A stretch of 5,480 bases of DNA, from assembly GCA_937952345.1 (NCBI GenBank), contig CALFYN010000319.1, forward strand, positions 1 to 5,480. Reading direction: 5' to 3'. A program made the translations under genes and the position numbers. Position 1 is the stretch's first letter. Every line of letters begins with the position of its first letter. This stretch comes from an uncultured Acidobacteriota bacterium (GTDB lineage Bacteria > Acidobacteriota > Terriglobia > Bryobacterales > Bryobacteraceae). Shown here piece by piece: positions 1-5,480 of this stretch. The notes under the pieces are model-generated. The model searched no databases and was not told the origin of the DNA. It saw nothing but the letters and a program-made list of their open reading frames with translations.

Positions 1-1812
1 CCTGATTTCTTCGATCCGAACAACCTCACGCGAGGGGAGTTCACGTACTTTCCGGTGGTGCCGGGGCGGGCGGAGTTCGCCGTGCGGCTGCGGCATATCC
101 TGCTTGCGGTGCAGCCGAAGGTGGTGGCGATTGAGCTGCCGGGGTGTTATGAGGCTCCGCTGCGGCATGCGCTGCGGAGGCTGCCGGAGATGTCGGTGGT
201 GCTGTGCGCGCCTCGGGACGATGAGTTCGATGACCCGGTGGTGTGGCCCGTGGAGGTGACGGATCCGTTTGTGGAAGCGGCGCGGACGGCATCGGAGATC
301 GGGGCGACGCTGCTGCTGCTGGAGCCCGATACGCATGAGCGGCCGCATGTGAAGGGCAGCTATCCGGACGCGTATGCGATGGAGCACATCGGGCTGGAGA
401 AGTACATCGAGCAGTACCGGCTGTTTCCGCAGGAGCGCAGCGAAGATGTGGAGCGCTATGCTTCGGCGATTGCGTGGAAGCTGCAGGGCGCCGATCCCTA
501 TGCGCGCACGGTGGTGGTGCTGTCGTTGAATCTGCTGGATGCGGTGCTGGACGCGATGGAGATGCCGCAACCGGAGCCGGACCTGCCGCAGGCATTGGGC
601 GCGAAGCTGCTGAATCCGCATCCGGATTGCCTGGCGGAGATCACGACGGAGACGCCGTGGCTGCAGGAGCGCTATGAACGGTGGCGGGCAGCGGATCGGG
701 GTGCGTTTCCGGACCGGCCTCGCTTGCAGTATGAATTGCTGAAAGAGGCCGAGCAGGCCTATGTGGCGATGACGGGCGATAGGATGGTGCACTGGCAGCG
801 GCGCATGCTGGCACGCTACACGCGCAACCTGGCGCGGACGAGCGGGGATCTGGTGGCGGGGTTGTACGATCTGACGCTGGCGGCGCGCTCGGTGGTGGAT
901 GACAACTACGCGTGGGAAGTGTGGCAGACGGCGAATCGCTATGGCGGGCAGAAGGCGGAGAGCGACATCGACACGGTGGCATTCAGCGCGGACGAGGTGT
1001 TTCTCGACACGCGGCGGCTGAAGATCCGGCGGCGCATTCCGCGGCCGAAGCATCTGTCGCGGCCGCAGAACCTGAAGCCGCATAAGCGGGAGAAGCGGCC
1101 GGGGGAGTGGGCGGAGCAGTTGGACGGGAACTCGATCTGTTCGTATCCGCCGGAGGATATCGTGATCGAGGATTACGGGCGGTTTCTGAAGTCGAAGGGG
1201 AAGAGCATCCTGTCGGAGGAGCGGACGCGGGTGGAGGCATTCTGCACGTCGCTGCACGATGGGGTGGATATTCGCGAGACGATACGGAACTGGCATCAAG
1301 GGAAGATCTATGTGCGGCAGATGCAGCGGATCGCGGGGGAAGTGGGCGCGGTGATTGTGATCTTCGATGAGGACCGGCAGGACCGCTACGGGTACATGAC
1401 GACGTGGCTGGGGGAGAACGCGAATGAGTCGGACATGGCGTTCTATTCGACGCATCCGTTCGAGCACATGGTGGGGCCGGGGATCGGGCGCGCGGAGTAT
1501 GGCGGGCTGCTGATGACGCTGCCGCCGCGGCGGATGTACAACGTGTGGGTGGATCCGGACTATCAGTTCGCGGAGTCAAAGCCGGAGCGGCTGCTGATGG
1601 CGGGATTGGATTACGCGGTGGAGAAGTATGTGGTGTATGCGGCTCCGCGGCCGCCGCGCAGCATCTTCAAGTCGATTGCCAACCACCTGGGGCGGAAGAT
1701 CATCTATATCCCGCTGGGGGCGCTGTCGCCGACGAAGCTGAAAAAGCTGCGGGTGGTGCATGTGCTGGATGGCTATGCACGGCGGGAGACGGCGAAGGAC
1801 TATATCTGGTAG
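1..1812 (+). CDS. Large conserved-looking protein of unknown function, 5' end missing (possible TraB/ChaN-like N-terminal part)
   Basis: The frame is open from base 1 and gives 603 residues before the TAG at 1810-1812, so the true start lies outside the window. The GTG codons at 55 and 58 are internal: the 18 codons before them have the same coding character. I do not firmly recognise the family. The first ~180 visible residues alternate predicted strands and helices, with VVAIELP at 41-47 (E45 acidic, after a helix) followed by RLPEMSVVL. This resembles the start of TraB/ChaN/DUF5682-type proteins, but that is inference. A very basic stretch follows at residues ~338-369 (RRLKIRRR...HKREKR), which could be a linker or a nucleic-acid-contacting segment. 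The C-terminal ~160 residues form another apparent domain with hydrophobic strand GAVIVIFDED (449-458) and a glycine-rich GPGIGRAEYGGLL motif (from 492). No signal peptide or membrane helix is visible, so it is probably cytoplasmic. It converges on the LOG gene with a 4-base gap. That it is a real gene is near certain; its function is unknown. Confidence 0.85.
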   Translation, partial: PDFFDPNNLTRGEFTYFPVVPGRAEFAVRLRHILLAVQPKVVAIELPGCYEAPLRHALRRLPEMSVVLCAPRDDEFDDPVVWPVEVTDPFVEAARTASEIGATLLLLEPDTHERPHVKGSYPDAYAMEHIGLEKYIEQYRLFPQERSEDVERYASAIAWKLQGADPYARTVVVLSLNLLDAVLDAMEMPQPEPDLPQALGAKLLNPHPDCLAEITTETPWLQERYERWRAADRGAFPDRPRLQYELLKEAEQAYVAMTGDRMVHWQRRMLARYTRNLARTSGDLVAGLYDLTLAARSVVDDNYAWEVWQTANRYGGQKAESDIDTVAFSADEVFLDTRRLKIRRRIPRPKHLSRPQNLKPHKREKRPGEWAEQLDGNSICSYPPEDIVIEDYGRFLKSKGKSILSEERTRVEAFCTSLHDGVDIRETIRNWHQGKIYVRQMQRIAGEVGAVIVIFDEDRQDRYGYMTTWLGENANESDMAFYSTHPFEHMVGPGIGRAEYGGLLMTLPPRRMYNVWVDPDYQFAESKPERLLMAGLDYAVEKYVVYAAPRPPRSIFKSIANHLGRKIIYIPLGALSPTKLKKLRVVHVLDGYARRETAKDYIW

Positions 1813-1816
1813 CGCG

Positions 1817-2410
1817 CTAGCGGCTTTCCTTGCCGATCCATTTGGCGACGGGCGCGGGGTGGTGTTCAGCCATTCGCGCGAGGAGGCGGCGGGGCTCGAT
1901 ATCGACCAAGAACAATTCGCGGTTCGATTGTTTCAGGAGTCCGTTGGCGACGCAGTTGTCGAGGAAGGCGAGGAGGTAGTCGTAGTAGCCATCGATGTTG
2001 AGGATGCCGATGGGCTTGCGGTGAATGCCCAACTGCGCCCAGGTGATGATTTCGAACAACTCGTCGAGTGTGCCGTAGGCTCCGGGCAGGGCAATGAAGG
2101 CATCGGAGAGATCGGCCATGAGGGCTTTGCGCTCATGCATGGTTTCGACGACGTGGAGGCGGCTGAGCCCGCGGTGGGCGATCTCCTTTTCCTGCAACTG
2201 GCGGGGGATGACACCAATGACTTCGGCTCCGGCGGCGAGCATGGAGTCAGCGATTAAGCCCATGAGGCCGACGTGCGCGCCTCCGTAGACGAGCGAATAG
2301 CCCATCTCGATGAGGCAGGCGCTGAGGGTGCTGGCGGCCTCGCGATAGGCGGCGCGGTTGCCGAAGCTGGAGCCGCAGAAGACGCAGACGCGGAGGATGG
2401 GTTGAGACAT
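1817..2410 (-). CDS. LOG-family protein (TIGR00730; predicted nucleoside 5'-monophosphate phosphoribohydrolase)
   Basis: 197 residues, the usual length for bacterial LOG (Lonely Guy) proteins. Family members cleave the N-glycosidic bond of cytokinin-type or ordinary nucleoside 5'-monophosphates, releasing the base and ribose 5-phosphate, in the cytoplasm. The Rossmann-like fold markers are in order: VCVFCGSS (8-15), LVYGGAHVGLMG (40-51), VIGVIP (64-69), MHERKA (91-96, with the R and K of the substrate site), the active-site loop PGAYGTLDE (109-117, catalytic-type E117) and ITWAQLGIH (122-130). The loop departs from the family consensus PGGxGTxxE by having alanine at residue 111 (codon GCC); the other key residues are intact, so I expect activity. 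The ATG sits one base after the xseA stop. AAAGGAA, 13 bases upstream inside the last xseA codons, is a somewhat distant ribosome binding site, consistent with translational coupling. The true substrate cannot be told from sequence; a bacterial member is more likely to handle general nucleotide turnover than plant hormone. Family assignment is firm. Confidence 0.95.
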   Translation of the reverse strand: MSQPILRVCVFCGSSFGNRAAYREAASTLSACLIEMGYSLVYGGAHVGLMGLIADSMLAAGAEVIGVIPRQLQEKEIAHRGLSRLHVVETMHERKALMADLSDAFIALPGAYGTLDELFEIITWAQLGIHRKPIGILNIDGYYDYLLAFLDNCVANGLLKQSNRELFLVDIEPRRLLARMAEHHPAPVAKWIGKESR

Positions 2411-2411
2411 T

Positions 2412-3776
2412 TTACGGTTGGGTTTCCTTTACTTCGACGGCGAGTTCGCCGGCGGCGAGACGGACGCGGAGGGCTTCACCGGAGGCGGTTTGGGATGGGG
2501 CTTTGATGACCGTGCCATCGGGGGTTTGGACGATGGCGTAGCCTCGGTCGAGGACTCGCAAGGGGCTGAGTTGGGAGAGGTGGGCCTGGAGCGGTTCGAG
2601 GCGGCGGTGGGCCTGGGCGAGCTTCCAGCGCATGGAGTCTTCGAGCTTGGAGGAAGCGGCTTCGAGGCGGCGGCGCCCGTCGGCGAGGCGAAGGCGCAGA
2701 TCCATTTTCTTGAGGCGCGCGTCGAGGTCGCGGGCTTGTTTGGAGCGCGTGGCGAGCGCGGCGCGGAGGATGGCTTCCATGCGTGCGGTGAGCTCATCGA
2801 CGCGTTGCTGATGCTTGCCGATGATGCGGTGGAGCGTGCCTCCGGCGCGGTCGACGCTCAATTGATGGAGGCGGCGCTGGGAGACGGCGATGCGGTAGCG
2901 GAGCAGTTGGATCATGCGCGCTTCGGTGGCGGCGAGGCGTTCGATGATCTGCTGGCGGGTGCCGATGACAAGTTCGGCGGCGGCGGAAGGAGTGGGGGCG
3001 CGGAGGTCGGCGACAAAGTCGGCGATGGTGAAGTCGGTTTCGTGGCCGATGGCGGAGATGACGGGGACGGGCGAGGCGGCGATGCCTCGGGCGACGGCCT
3101 CTTCGTTGAAGGTCCAGAGGTCTTCGACGGAGCCACCGCCACGGGCGACGATGACGACTTCGGGCCAGCCGCTGTTGCGGAAGTATTCGAGCCCGCGGCA
3201 GACCTGCTCGACGGCTCCGTCGCCCTGCACGAGGGCGGGATAGAGGCGGATGTGCAGGCCGGGGAAGCGGCGGGTGAGGATGTTGAGCATGTCGCGGATG
3301 ACGGCTCCGGAGGGCGAGGTGATGATGCCGATGCGATTGGGGTAAGGAGGGAGCGGGCGTTTGCGGGCGGTTTCGAAAAGGCCTTCCTGGGCGAGCTTTT
3401 GCTTGAGTTGTTCGAAGGCGATCTGAAGGGCTCCGATGCCGCGCGGCTCGATGGCATCGACGAGGAGCTGGTATTCGCCGCGTGGGGCGTAGATGTCGAT
3501 GCGGCCGCGGAGGAGGACTTCGACGCCGTCGCGGGGTTTGAATCGGATGAAGCGTGCAGTGCGGGCGAAGAGGGCGCAGCGGATTTGGGCGTTGGCGTCT
3601 TTGAGCGTGAAGTAGATGTGGCCGCTGGTGGCGGCTTTGACGCCGGAGATCTCGCCGGCAACCCAGATGTCGCTGAAGTCGGCGGTGAGCGCGTCGCGCA
3701 TGGCGTTGGTTAGGGTGGTGACCGTGAACTGGCGCTGCGGGGCCTCCCACGGAAAGGGCATCTGCATTCTTTCCAT
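2412..3776 (-). CDS. xseA: Exodeoxyribonuclease VII large subunit
   Basis: Catalytic subunit of exonuclease VII, which degrades single-stranded DNA from both ends into oligonucleotides in DNA repair and recombination. The chosen start (ATG 3774-3776) gives 454 residues, close to the 456 of E. coli XseA. It is preceded by AGGAA with 7-base spacing, and the protein then begins just ahead of the conserved FTVTTLTNAMRDAL (17-30). An OB-fold DNA-binding domain spans ~17-110 (IWVAGEISG 37-45, GHIYFTLKD 52-60). The catalytic domain spans ~130-275: ITSPSGAVIRDML (152-164), VARGGGSVEDLW (210-221), GHETDFTIADFVADLRAPTPSAAAE (244-268). The residues reported as important in E. coli (D155, R205, H238, D241) align at a constant offset of seven with D162, R212, H245 and D248. 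Residues ~275-405 are a long charged coiled coil, where XseB subunits normally bind, then the C-terminal LDRGYAIV strand segment (409-416). It lies 39 bases after the DUF1080 stop and 1 base before the LOG gene. No xseB adjoins it. Intact, high confidence. Confidence 0.98.
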   Translation of the reverse strand: MERMQMPFPWEAPQRQFTVTTLTNAMRDALTADFSDIWVAGEISGVKAATSGHIYFTLKDANAQIRCALFARTARFIRFKPRDGVEVLLRGRIDIYAPRGEYQLLVDAIEPRGIGALQIAFEQLKQKLAQEGLFETARKRPLPPYPNRIGIITSPSGAVIRDMLNILTRRFPGLHIRLYPALVQGDGAVEQVCRGLEYFRNSGWPEVVIVARGGGSVEDLWTFNEEAVARGIAASPVPVISAIGHETDFTIADFVADLRAPTPSAAAELVIGTRQQIIERLAATEARMIQLLRYRIAVSQRRLHQLSVDRAGGTLHRIIGKHQQRVDELTARMEAILRAALATRSKQARDLDARLKKMDLRLRLADGRRRLEAASSKLEDSMRWKLAQAHRRLEPLQAHLSQLSPLRVLDRGYAIVQTPDGTVIKAPSQTASGEALRVRLAAGELAVEVKETQP

Positions 3777-3783
3777 GGTAGCG

Positions 3784-3788
3784 TTCCT
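3784..3788 (-). promoter_or_regulatory. Ribosome binding site of xseA
   Basis: AGGAA on the minus strand, 7 bases before the ATG at 3774-3776. It decides the start: an in-frame ATG 12 codons upstream (3810-3812) would put this site inside the coding region and add a tail (MPGGASPHRNAT) with no family counterpart. Confidence 0.65.
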
Positions 3789-3815
3789 GTGCGGGGAAGC
3801 ACCGCCTGGCAATTG

Positions 3816-4565
3816 TTAGCGAGTGCCGGAGAGGCGGCGAACGCGGATGTTGCGGAAGGCGACGCGCGAGGAGTGATGTTGGAGGGCGATGGGTGTATCG
3901 CGGCGGGCGAGGTCGTGGAGCAGGCGGGCGGCGCTGCGATCGACGTTGGCGAAGGCGGCTTCCCATTGCGGGCCGTGGATGGCGTAGGCGAGGACGCGTA
4001 CGCCATCGAGCCAGTGTTCGACATTGTCGCCCTGCACGGTGAGCCGGCTTTGATGGAAGATGCCGGGGCGCGTGCCGGCGGCTTTGGTGGGGGGCAGGAA
4101 GCCGTACAGGGCGCCGGTGCGCTGGATGGGGCCCATGGAGGCGGGGAGAGTTTGTTCGTCGATGATCTGATACTCGTAGCCGATGGTGTATTCGAAGGCT
4201 CCATCGGAAGGGGTGAGGGCGTCGCGGGAGAGCGGCTGGTGGGGTTTTCCGACGACGGGGCGGCCGTTGACCTGGCGGCCGTGGAGCCAATCCTGGATGA
4301 GGTATTTGACGCCGCTGTTGCCGTTGGCTTCGACGCGCCATTCGAAGAGGAGTTCGAAGTCGCGGTAGGTGTTGCGGGTCCAGAGATCCTGGGCGAATAG
4401 CGGGCCGGGGATGGTTTGGAGGAGGCCGTCGCGGACTTCCCAACTGGAGGAGGGGAAGGTATCGGTGGTGGCGGTACGGAAGGCGTCCGTGCGGCGGCCG
4501 TCGAAGAGGATCTCCCAGTTCTGCGCGGCCAGGGGGAGCGAGAGCAGGAGCAGGCAAAGGGGCAT
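3816..4565 (-). CDS. Secreted DUF1080 protein (3-keto-disaccharide hydrolase-type domain)
   Basis: 249 residues. A short hydrophobic leader, PLCLLLLSLPLAAQ, suggests export with cleavage near residue 14; it lacks the usual N-terminal lysine or arginine, yet no other ATG, GTG or TTG start is available before the in-frame stop upstream. One DUF1080 (PF06439) domain fills the rest, a concanavalin-like beta-sandwich. Marks: WEILFDGR (17-24), YRDFELLFEWRVEANGNSG (67-85), EYQIIDE (131-137), TGALYGFLPP (150-159), NVEHWLDGVRV (181-191) and the closing PIALQHHSSRVAFRNIRVRRL (225-245). Members are abundant in Acidobacteriota, Planctomycetota and Bacteroidota; some hydrolyse 3-keto-glycosides formed by glycoside oxidoreductases, others are of unknown role. 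A periplasmic or secreted role on sugars is therefore likely, the exact substrate unknown. It is the first gene of the minus-strand run with xseA and the LOG gene, and is divergent from the PIG-L gene. No convincing Shine-Dalgarno precedes the ATG; a TATACT hexamer six bases upstream suggests a leaderless transcript. Confidence 0.93.
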   Translation of the reverse strand: MPLCLLLLSLPLAAQNWEILFDGRRTDAFRTATTDTFPSSSWEVRDGLLQTIPGPLFAQDLWTRNTYRDFELLFEWRVEANGNSGVKYLIQDWLHGRQVNGRPVVGKPHQPLSRDALTPSDGAFEYTIGYEYQIIDEQTLPASMGPIQRTGALYGFLPPTKAAGTRPGIFHQSRLTVQGDNVEHWLDGVRVLAYAIHGPQWEAAFANVDRSAARLLHDLARRDTPIALQHHSSRVAFRNIRVRRLSGTR

Positions 4566-4571
4566 TGGTTC

Positions 4572-4577
4572 AGTATA
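4572..4577 (-). promoter_or_regulatory. Candidate -10 element of the DUF1080-xseA-LOG transcript
   Basis: TATACT on the minus strand (5 of 6 bases match TATAAT), ending six bases before the DUF1080 ATG. If used, transcription would begin at or next to the start codon, which fits the absence of a ribosome binding site. The -35 is poor: TTATCC, 18 bases upstream at 4596-4601, matches TTGACA at three positions only and overlaps the inverted repeat at 4589-4605. Seen by eye, unproven. Confidence 0.35.
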
Positions 4578-4588
4578 GATTGCGGGAA

Positions 4589-4605
4589 TCCTTTAGGATA
4601 AAGGA
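4589..4605. repeat. Perfect 7-bp inverted repeat in the divergent promoter region (possible operator)
   Basis: TCCTTTA-gga-TAAAGGA, both arms identical when reverse-complemented, with a 3-base spacer. A second, nested symmetry, ATCCT-tt-AGGAT (4588-4599), overlaps it. It lies between the two divergent starts (24 bases from the DUF1080 ATG, 39 from the PIG-L ATG), over the candidate -35 of the DUF1080 gene. A binding site for a dimeric regulator acting on both genes is an inference. A transcript hairpin is possible, but it has an A/T-rich stem and no T-tract, so it is not a convincing terminator. The AT-rich composition stands out from the GC-rich surroundings. Confidence 0.4.
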
Positions 4606-4644
4606 AGACGCCTGCCGTAGAAACTGGGTTCAAAGAATATTGTT

Positions 4645-5480
4645 ATGCTGCTTTCCGCATTTATCCTTTTCCTGATGCATGCCCTTGGGGGAGACCTTTG
4701 GGCACAAGGGAGCCCTTCCAGCGCGGGGGAGATTGCGCTGGCGCTGCGAAAGCTTTCGACGGTGGGCTCCGTGTTGCATATTGCGGCGCATCCGGACGAT
4801 GAAAACACGTTATTGCTGGCCTATTTCGCGCGGGAGCGGAACTTGCGGACGGGGTATTTGTCGCTGACGCGGGGCGAAGGGGGACAGAACCTGATTGGGC
4901 CGGAACAGGGCAGCCTGATGGGGCTGATCCGGACGCAGGAGTTGCTAGCGGCGCGGAGAGTGGATGGAGCCGAGCAGTATTTTTCGCGGGCGACGGACTT
5001 CGGATTTTCGAAGACGCCGGAGGAGACGCTGGCGAAGTGGGGGCGGGAGCAGGTGCTGGGGGATATTGTGTGGGTGATCCGGCGGTTCCGGCCGGACGTG
5101 ATTTTTCTGCGTTTTTCGGGGACGCCTCGGGATGGGCACGGGCAGCATCAGGCATCGGCGCTGCTGGCGAAGGAGGCGTTCGCGGCGGCGGCGGATGCGG
5201 CTCGGTTTCCGGAGCAATTGCGGATGGTGAAGCCGCATCAGGCAAAGCGGCTGTTCTTCAATCTGTTCAACTTTACAGCGGAGATGGAGAAGGAGAACCG
5301 CGGGGCAGCGGGGACCGTGGAGATCGATGCGGGGGCGTACAATCCGCTGCTGGGGCTTTCCTATGGGGAGATTGAAGGGCGAAGCCGTTCGCAGCATGCG
5401 AGCCAGGGGATGGGGTGGCCGGAGCGGCGGGGGAGCCGGTTGAATCATCTGCGGCTGGTGGCGGGCGAGGCGGTGGGGAA
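4645..5480 (+). CDS. Secreted PIG-L family (LmbE-like) deacetylase, 3' end missing
   Basis: Open from the ATG at 4645 to the window edge: 278 residues without a stop, so the C-terminal part is missing. A signal peptide is evident (LLSAFILFLMHALGGDLWAQ, cleavage near residue 21). The PIG-L/LmbE metal-dependent N-deacetylase domain follows: VLHIAAHPDDE (43-53, metal ligands H49 and D52, catalytic-type D51), SLTRGEGGQN (73-82), GLIRTQEL (93-100), RPDVIFLRF (149-157) and DGHGQHQAS (163-171, third ligand H168). Relatives remove an acetyl group from N-acetylglucosamine-type sugars (GPI biosynthesis, MshB, BshB). This sequence, with IGPEQGS after the GEGGQN loop and a long extension after the catalytic core, resembles the large exported type (often ~800 residues) common in Acidobacteriota and Bacteroidota, whose substrates are mostly unknown. 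The start is bounded by a TAG in frame at 4618-4620; the next ATG (4675) would remove most of the signal peptide. No clear ribosome binding site precedes it. It is divergent from the DUF1080 gene. Confidence 0.93.
   Translation, partial: MLLSAFILFLMHALGGDLWAQGSPSSAGEIALALRKLSTVGSVLHIAAHPDDENTLLLAYFARERNLRTGYLSLTRGEGGQNLIGPEQGSLMGLIRTQELLAARRVDGAEQYFSRATDFGFSKTPEETLAKWGREQVLGDIVWVIRRFRPDVIFLRFSGTPRDGHGQHQASALLAKEAFAAAADAARFPEQLRMVKPHQAKRLFFNLFNFTAEMEKENRGAAGTVEIDAGAYNPLLGLSYGEIEGRSRSQHASQGMGWPERRGSRLNHLRLVAGEAVG

Larger units (their letters stand above)
4566..4644. promoter_or_regulatory. Divergent intergenic region between the DUF1080 and PIG-L genes
   Basis: 79 bases, the only sizeable non-coding stretch in the window, and must hold both promoters if each gene is transcribed from here. 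The minus-strand side shows TATACT near the DUF1080 start. On the plus strand I see no convincing -10/-35 pair; the AT-rich AAGAATATTGTT just before the PIG-L ATG is the only hint. The inverted repeat at 4589-4605 lies near the middle. Both flanking starts lack a good Shine-Dalgarno sequence. Confidence 0.55.

Noticed and set aside
55..60. GTG GTG as the start of the left-edge gene
   Set aside because: The frame is open to base 1 with coding-like codons and no ribosome binding site stands before 55, so the gene most likely begins outside the window.
983..1579. A 198-codon - strand frame opposite the left-edge gene
   Set aside because: Serine-, proline- and alanine-rich antisense shadow without recognisable motifs.
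1810..1824. GC-rich palindrome as a transcription terminator
   Set aside because: The stem has no loop of useful size and no T-tract follows on either strand.
2418..3713. A 431-codon open frame on the + strand opposite xseA
   Set aside because: Antisense to the well-conserved xseA; its product is a low-complexity run of G, D, E, A and V, as expected from reading a C-ending-codon gene backwards in high-GC DNA.
3777..3812. Upstream ATG (3810-3812) as the xseA start
   Set aside because: The added 12 residues have no family counterpart, and the AGGAA ribosome binding site fits the ATG at 3774-3776.
2794..4557. A 587-codon open frame on the - strand spanning parts of xseA and the DUF1080 gene
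   Set aside because: Same strand but wrong frame; the product is almost all P, R, H and S with no fold-like pattern, and it crosses two genes with clear family motifs.
3710..4633. A 307-codon - strand frame over the DUF1080 gene
   Set aside because: Out-of-frame shadow rich in S, P and A; the frame at 3816-4565 carries all the DUF1080 motifs.
4661..5448. Minus-strand open frames opposite the PIG-L gene
   Set aside because: The plus-strand frame shows the signal peptide, AHPDDE and HGQH motifs; the antisense products are proline- and arginine-rich shadows.

Overview
The window is high-GC, gene-dense bacterial chromosome with five protein genes and almost no spacer DNA. The mix of genes suggests a soil-type Acidobacteriota (Bryobacter/Solibacter-like): a secreted DUF1080 protein, a large-type secreted PIG-L deacetylase, a LOG-family enzyme and exonuclease VII. 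That assignment is an inference from gene content and composition, not from a marker gene.

Layout. (1) Positions 1-1812, + strand: the 3' part of a large protein of unknown function, cut by the left edge, with a faint TraB/ChaN-like look at its start. It ends tail to tail with the next gene, with only 4 bases between the stop codons. (2) Positions 1817-4565, - strand: a tight run transcribed right to left, of a secreted DUF1080 (3-keto-disaccharide hydrolase-type) protein, then xseA (exonuclease VII large subunit), then a LOG-family phosphoribohydrolase. The gaps are 39 bases and 1 base, so co-transcription is likely. (3) Positions 4566-4644: a 79-base divergent intergenic region with a perfect 7-bp inverted repeat. 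(4) Positions 4645-5480, + strand: the N-terminal 278 residues of a secreted PIG-L (LmbE-like) deacetylase, cut by the right edge.

How the genes fit together. The two divergent genes around 4.6 kb both encode exported proteins predicted to act on sugars or sugar derivatives and may share a control region. xseA and the LOG gene are cytoplasmic nucleic-acid and nucleotide housekeeping functions that seem to be carried on the DUF1080 transcript. The usual partner gene xseB is not next to xseA.

No mobile element, CRISPR array, RNA gene or clear defence system is visible. The most open item is the unknown protein at the left edge. The most striking DNA-level signal is a strong excess of G over C on the + strand in genes of either orientation, which looks like replication-strand skew. 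It also explains the many long antisense reading frames.
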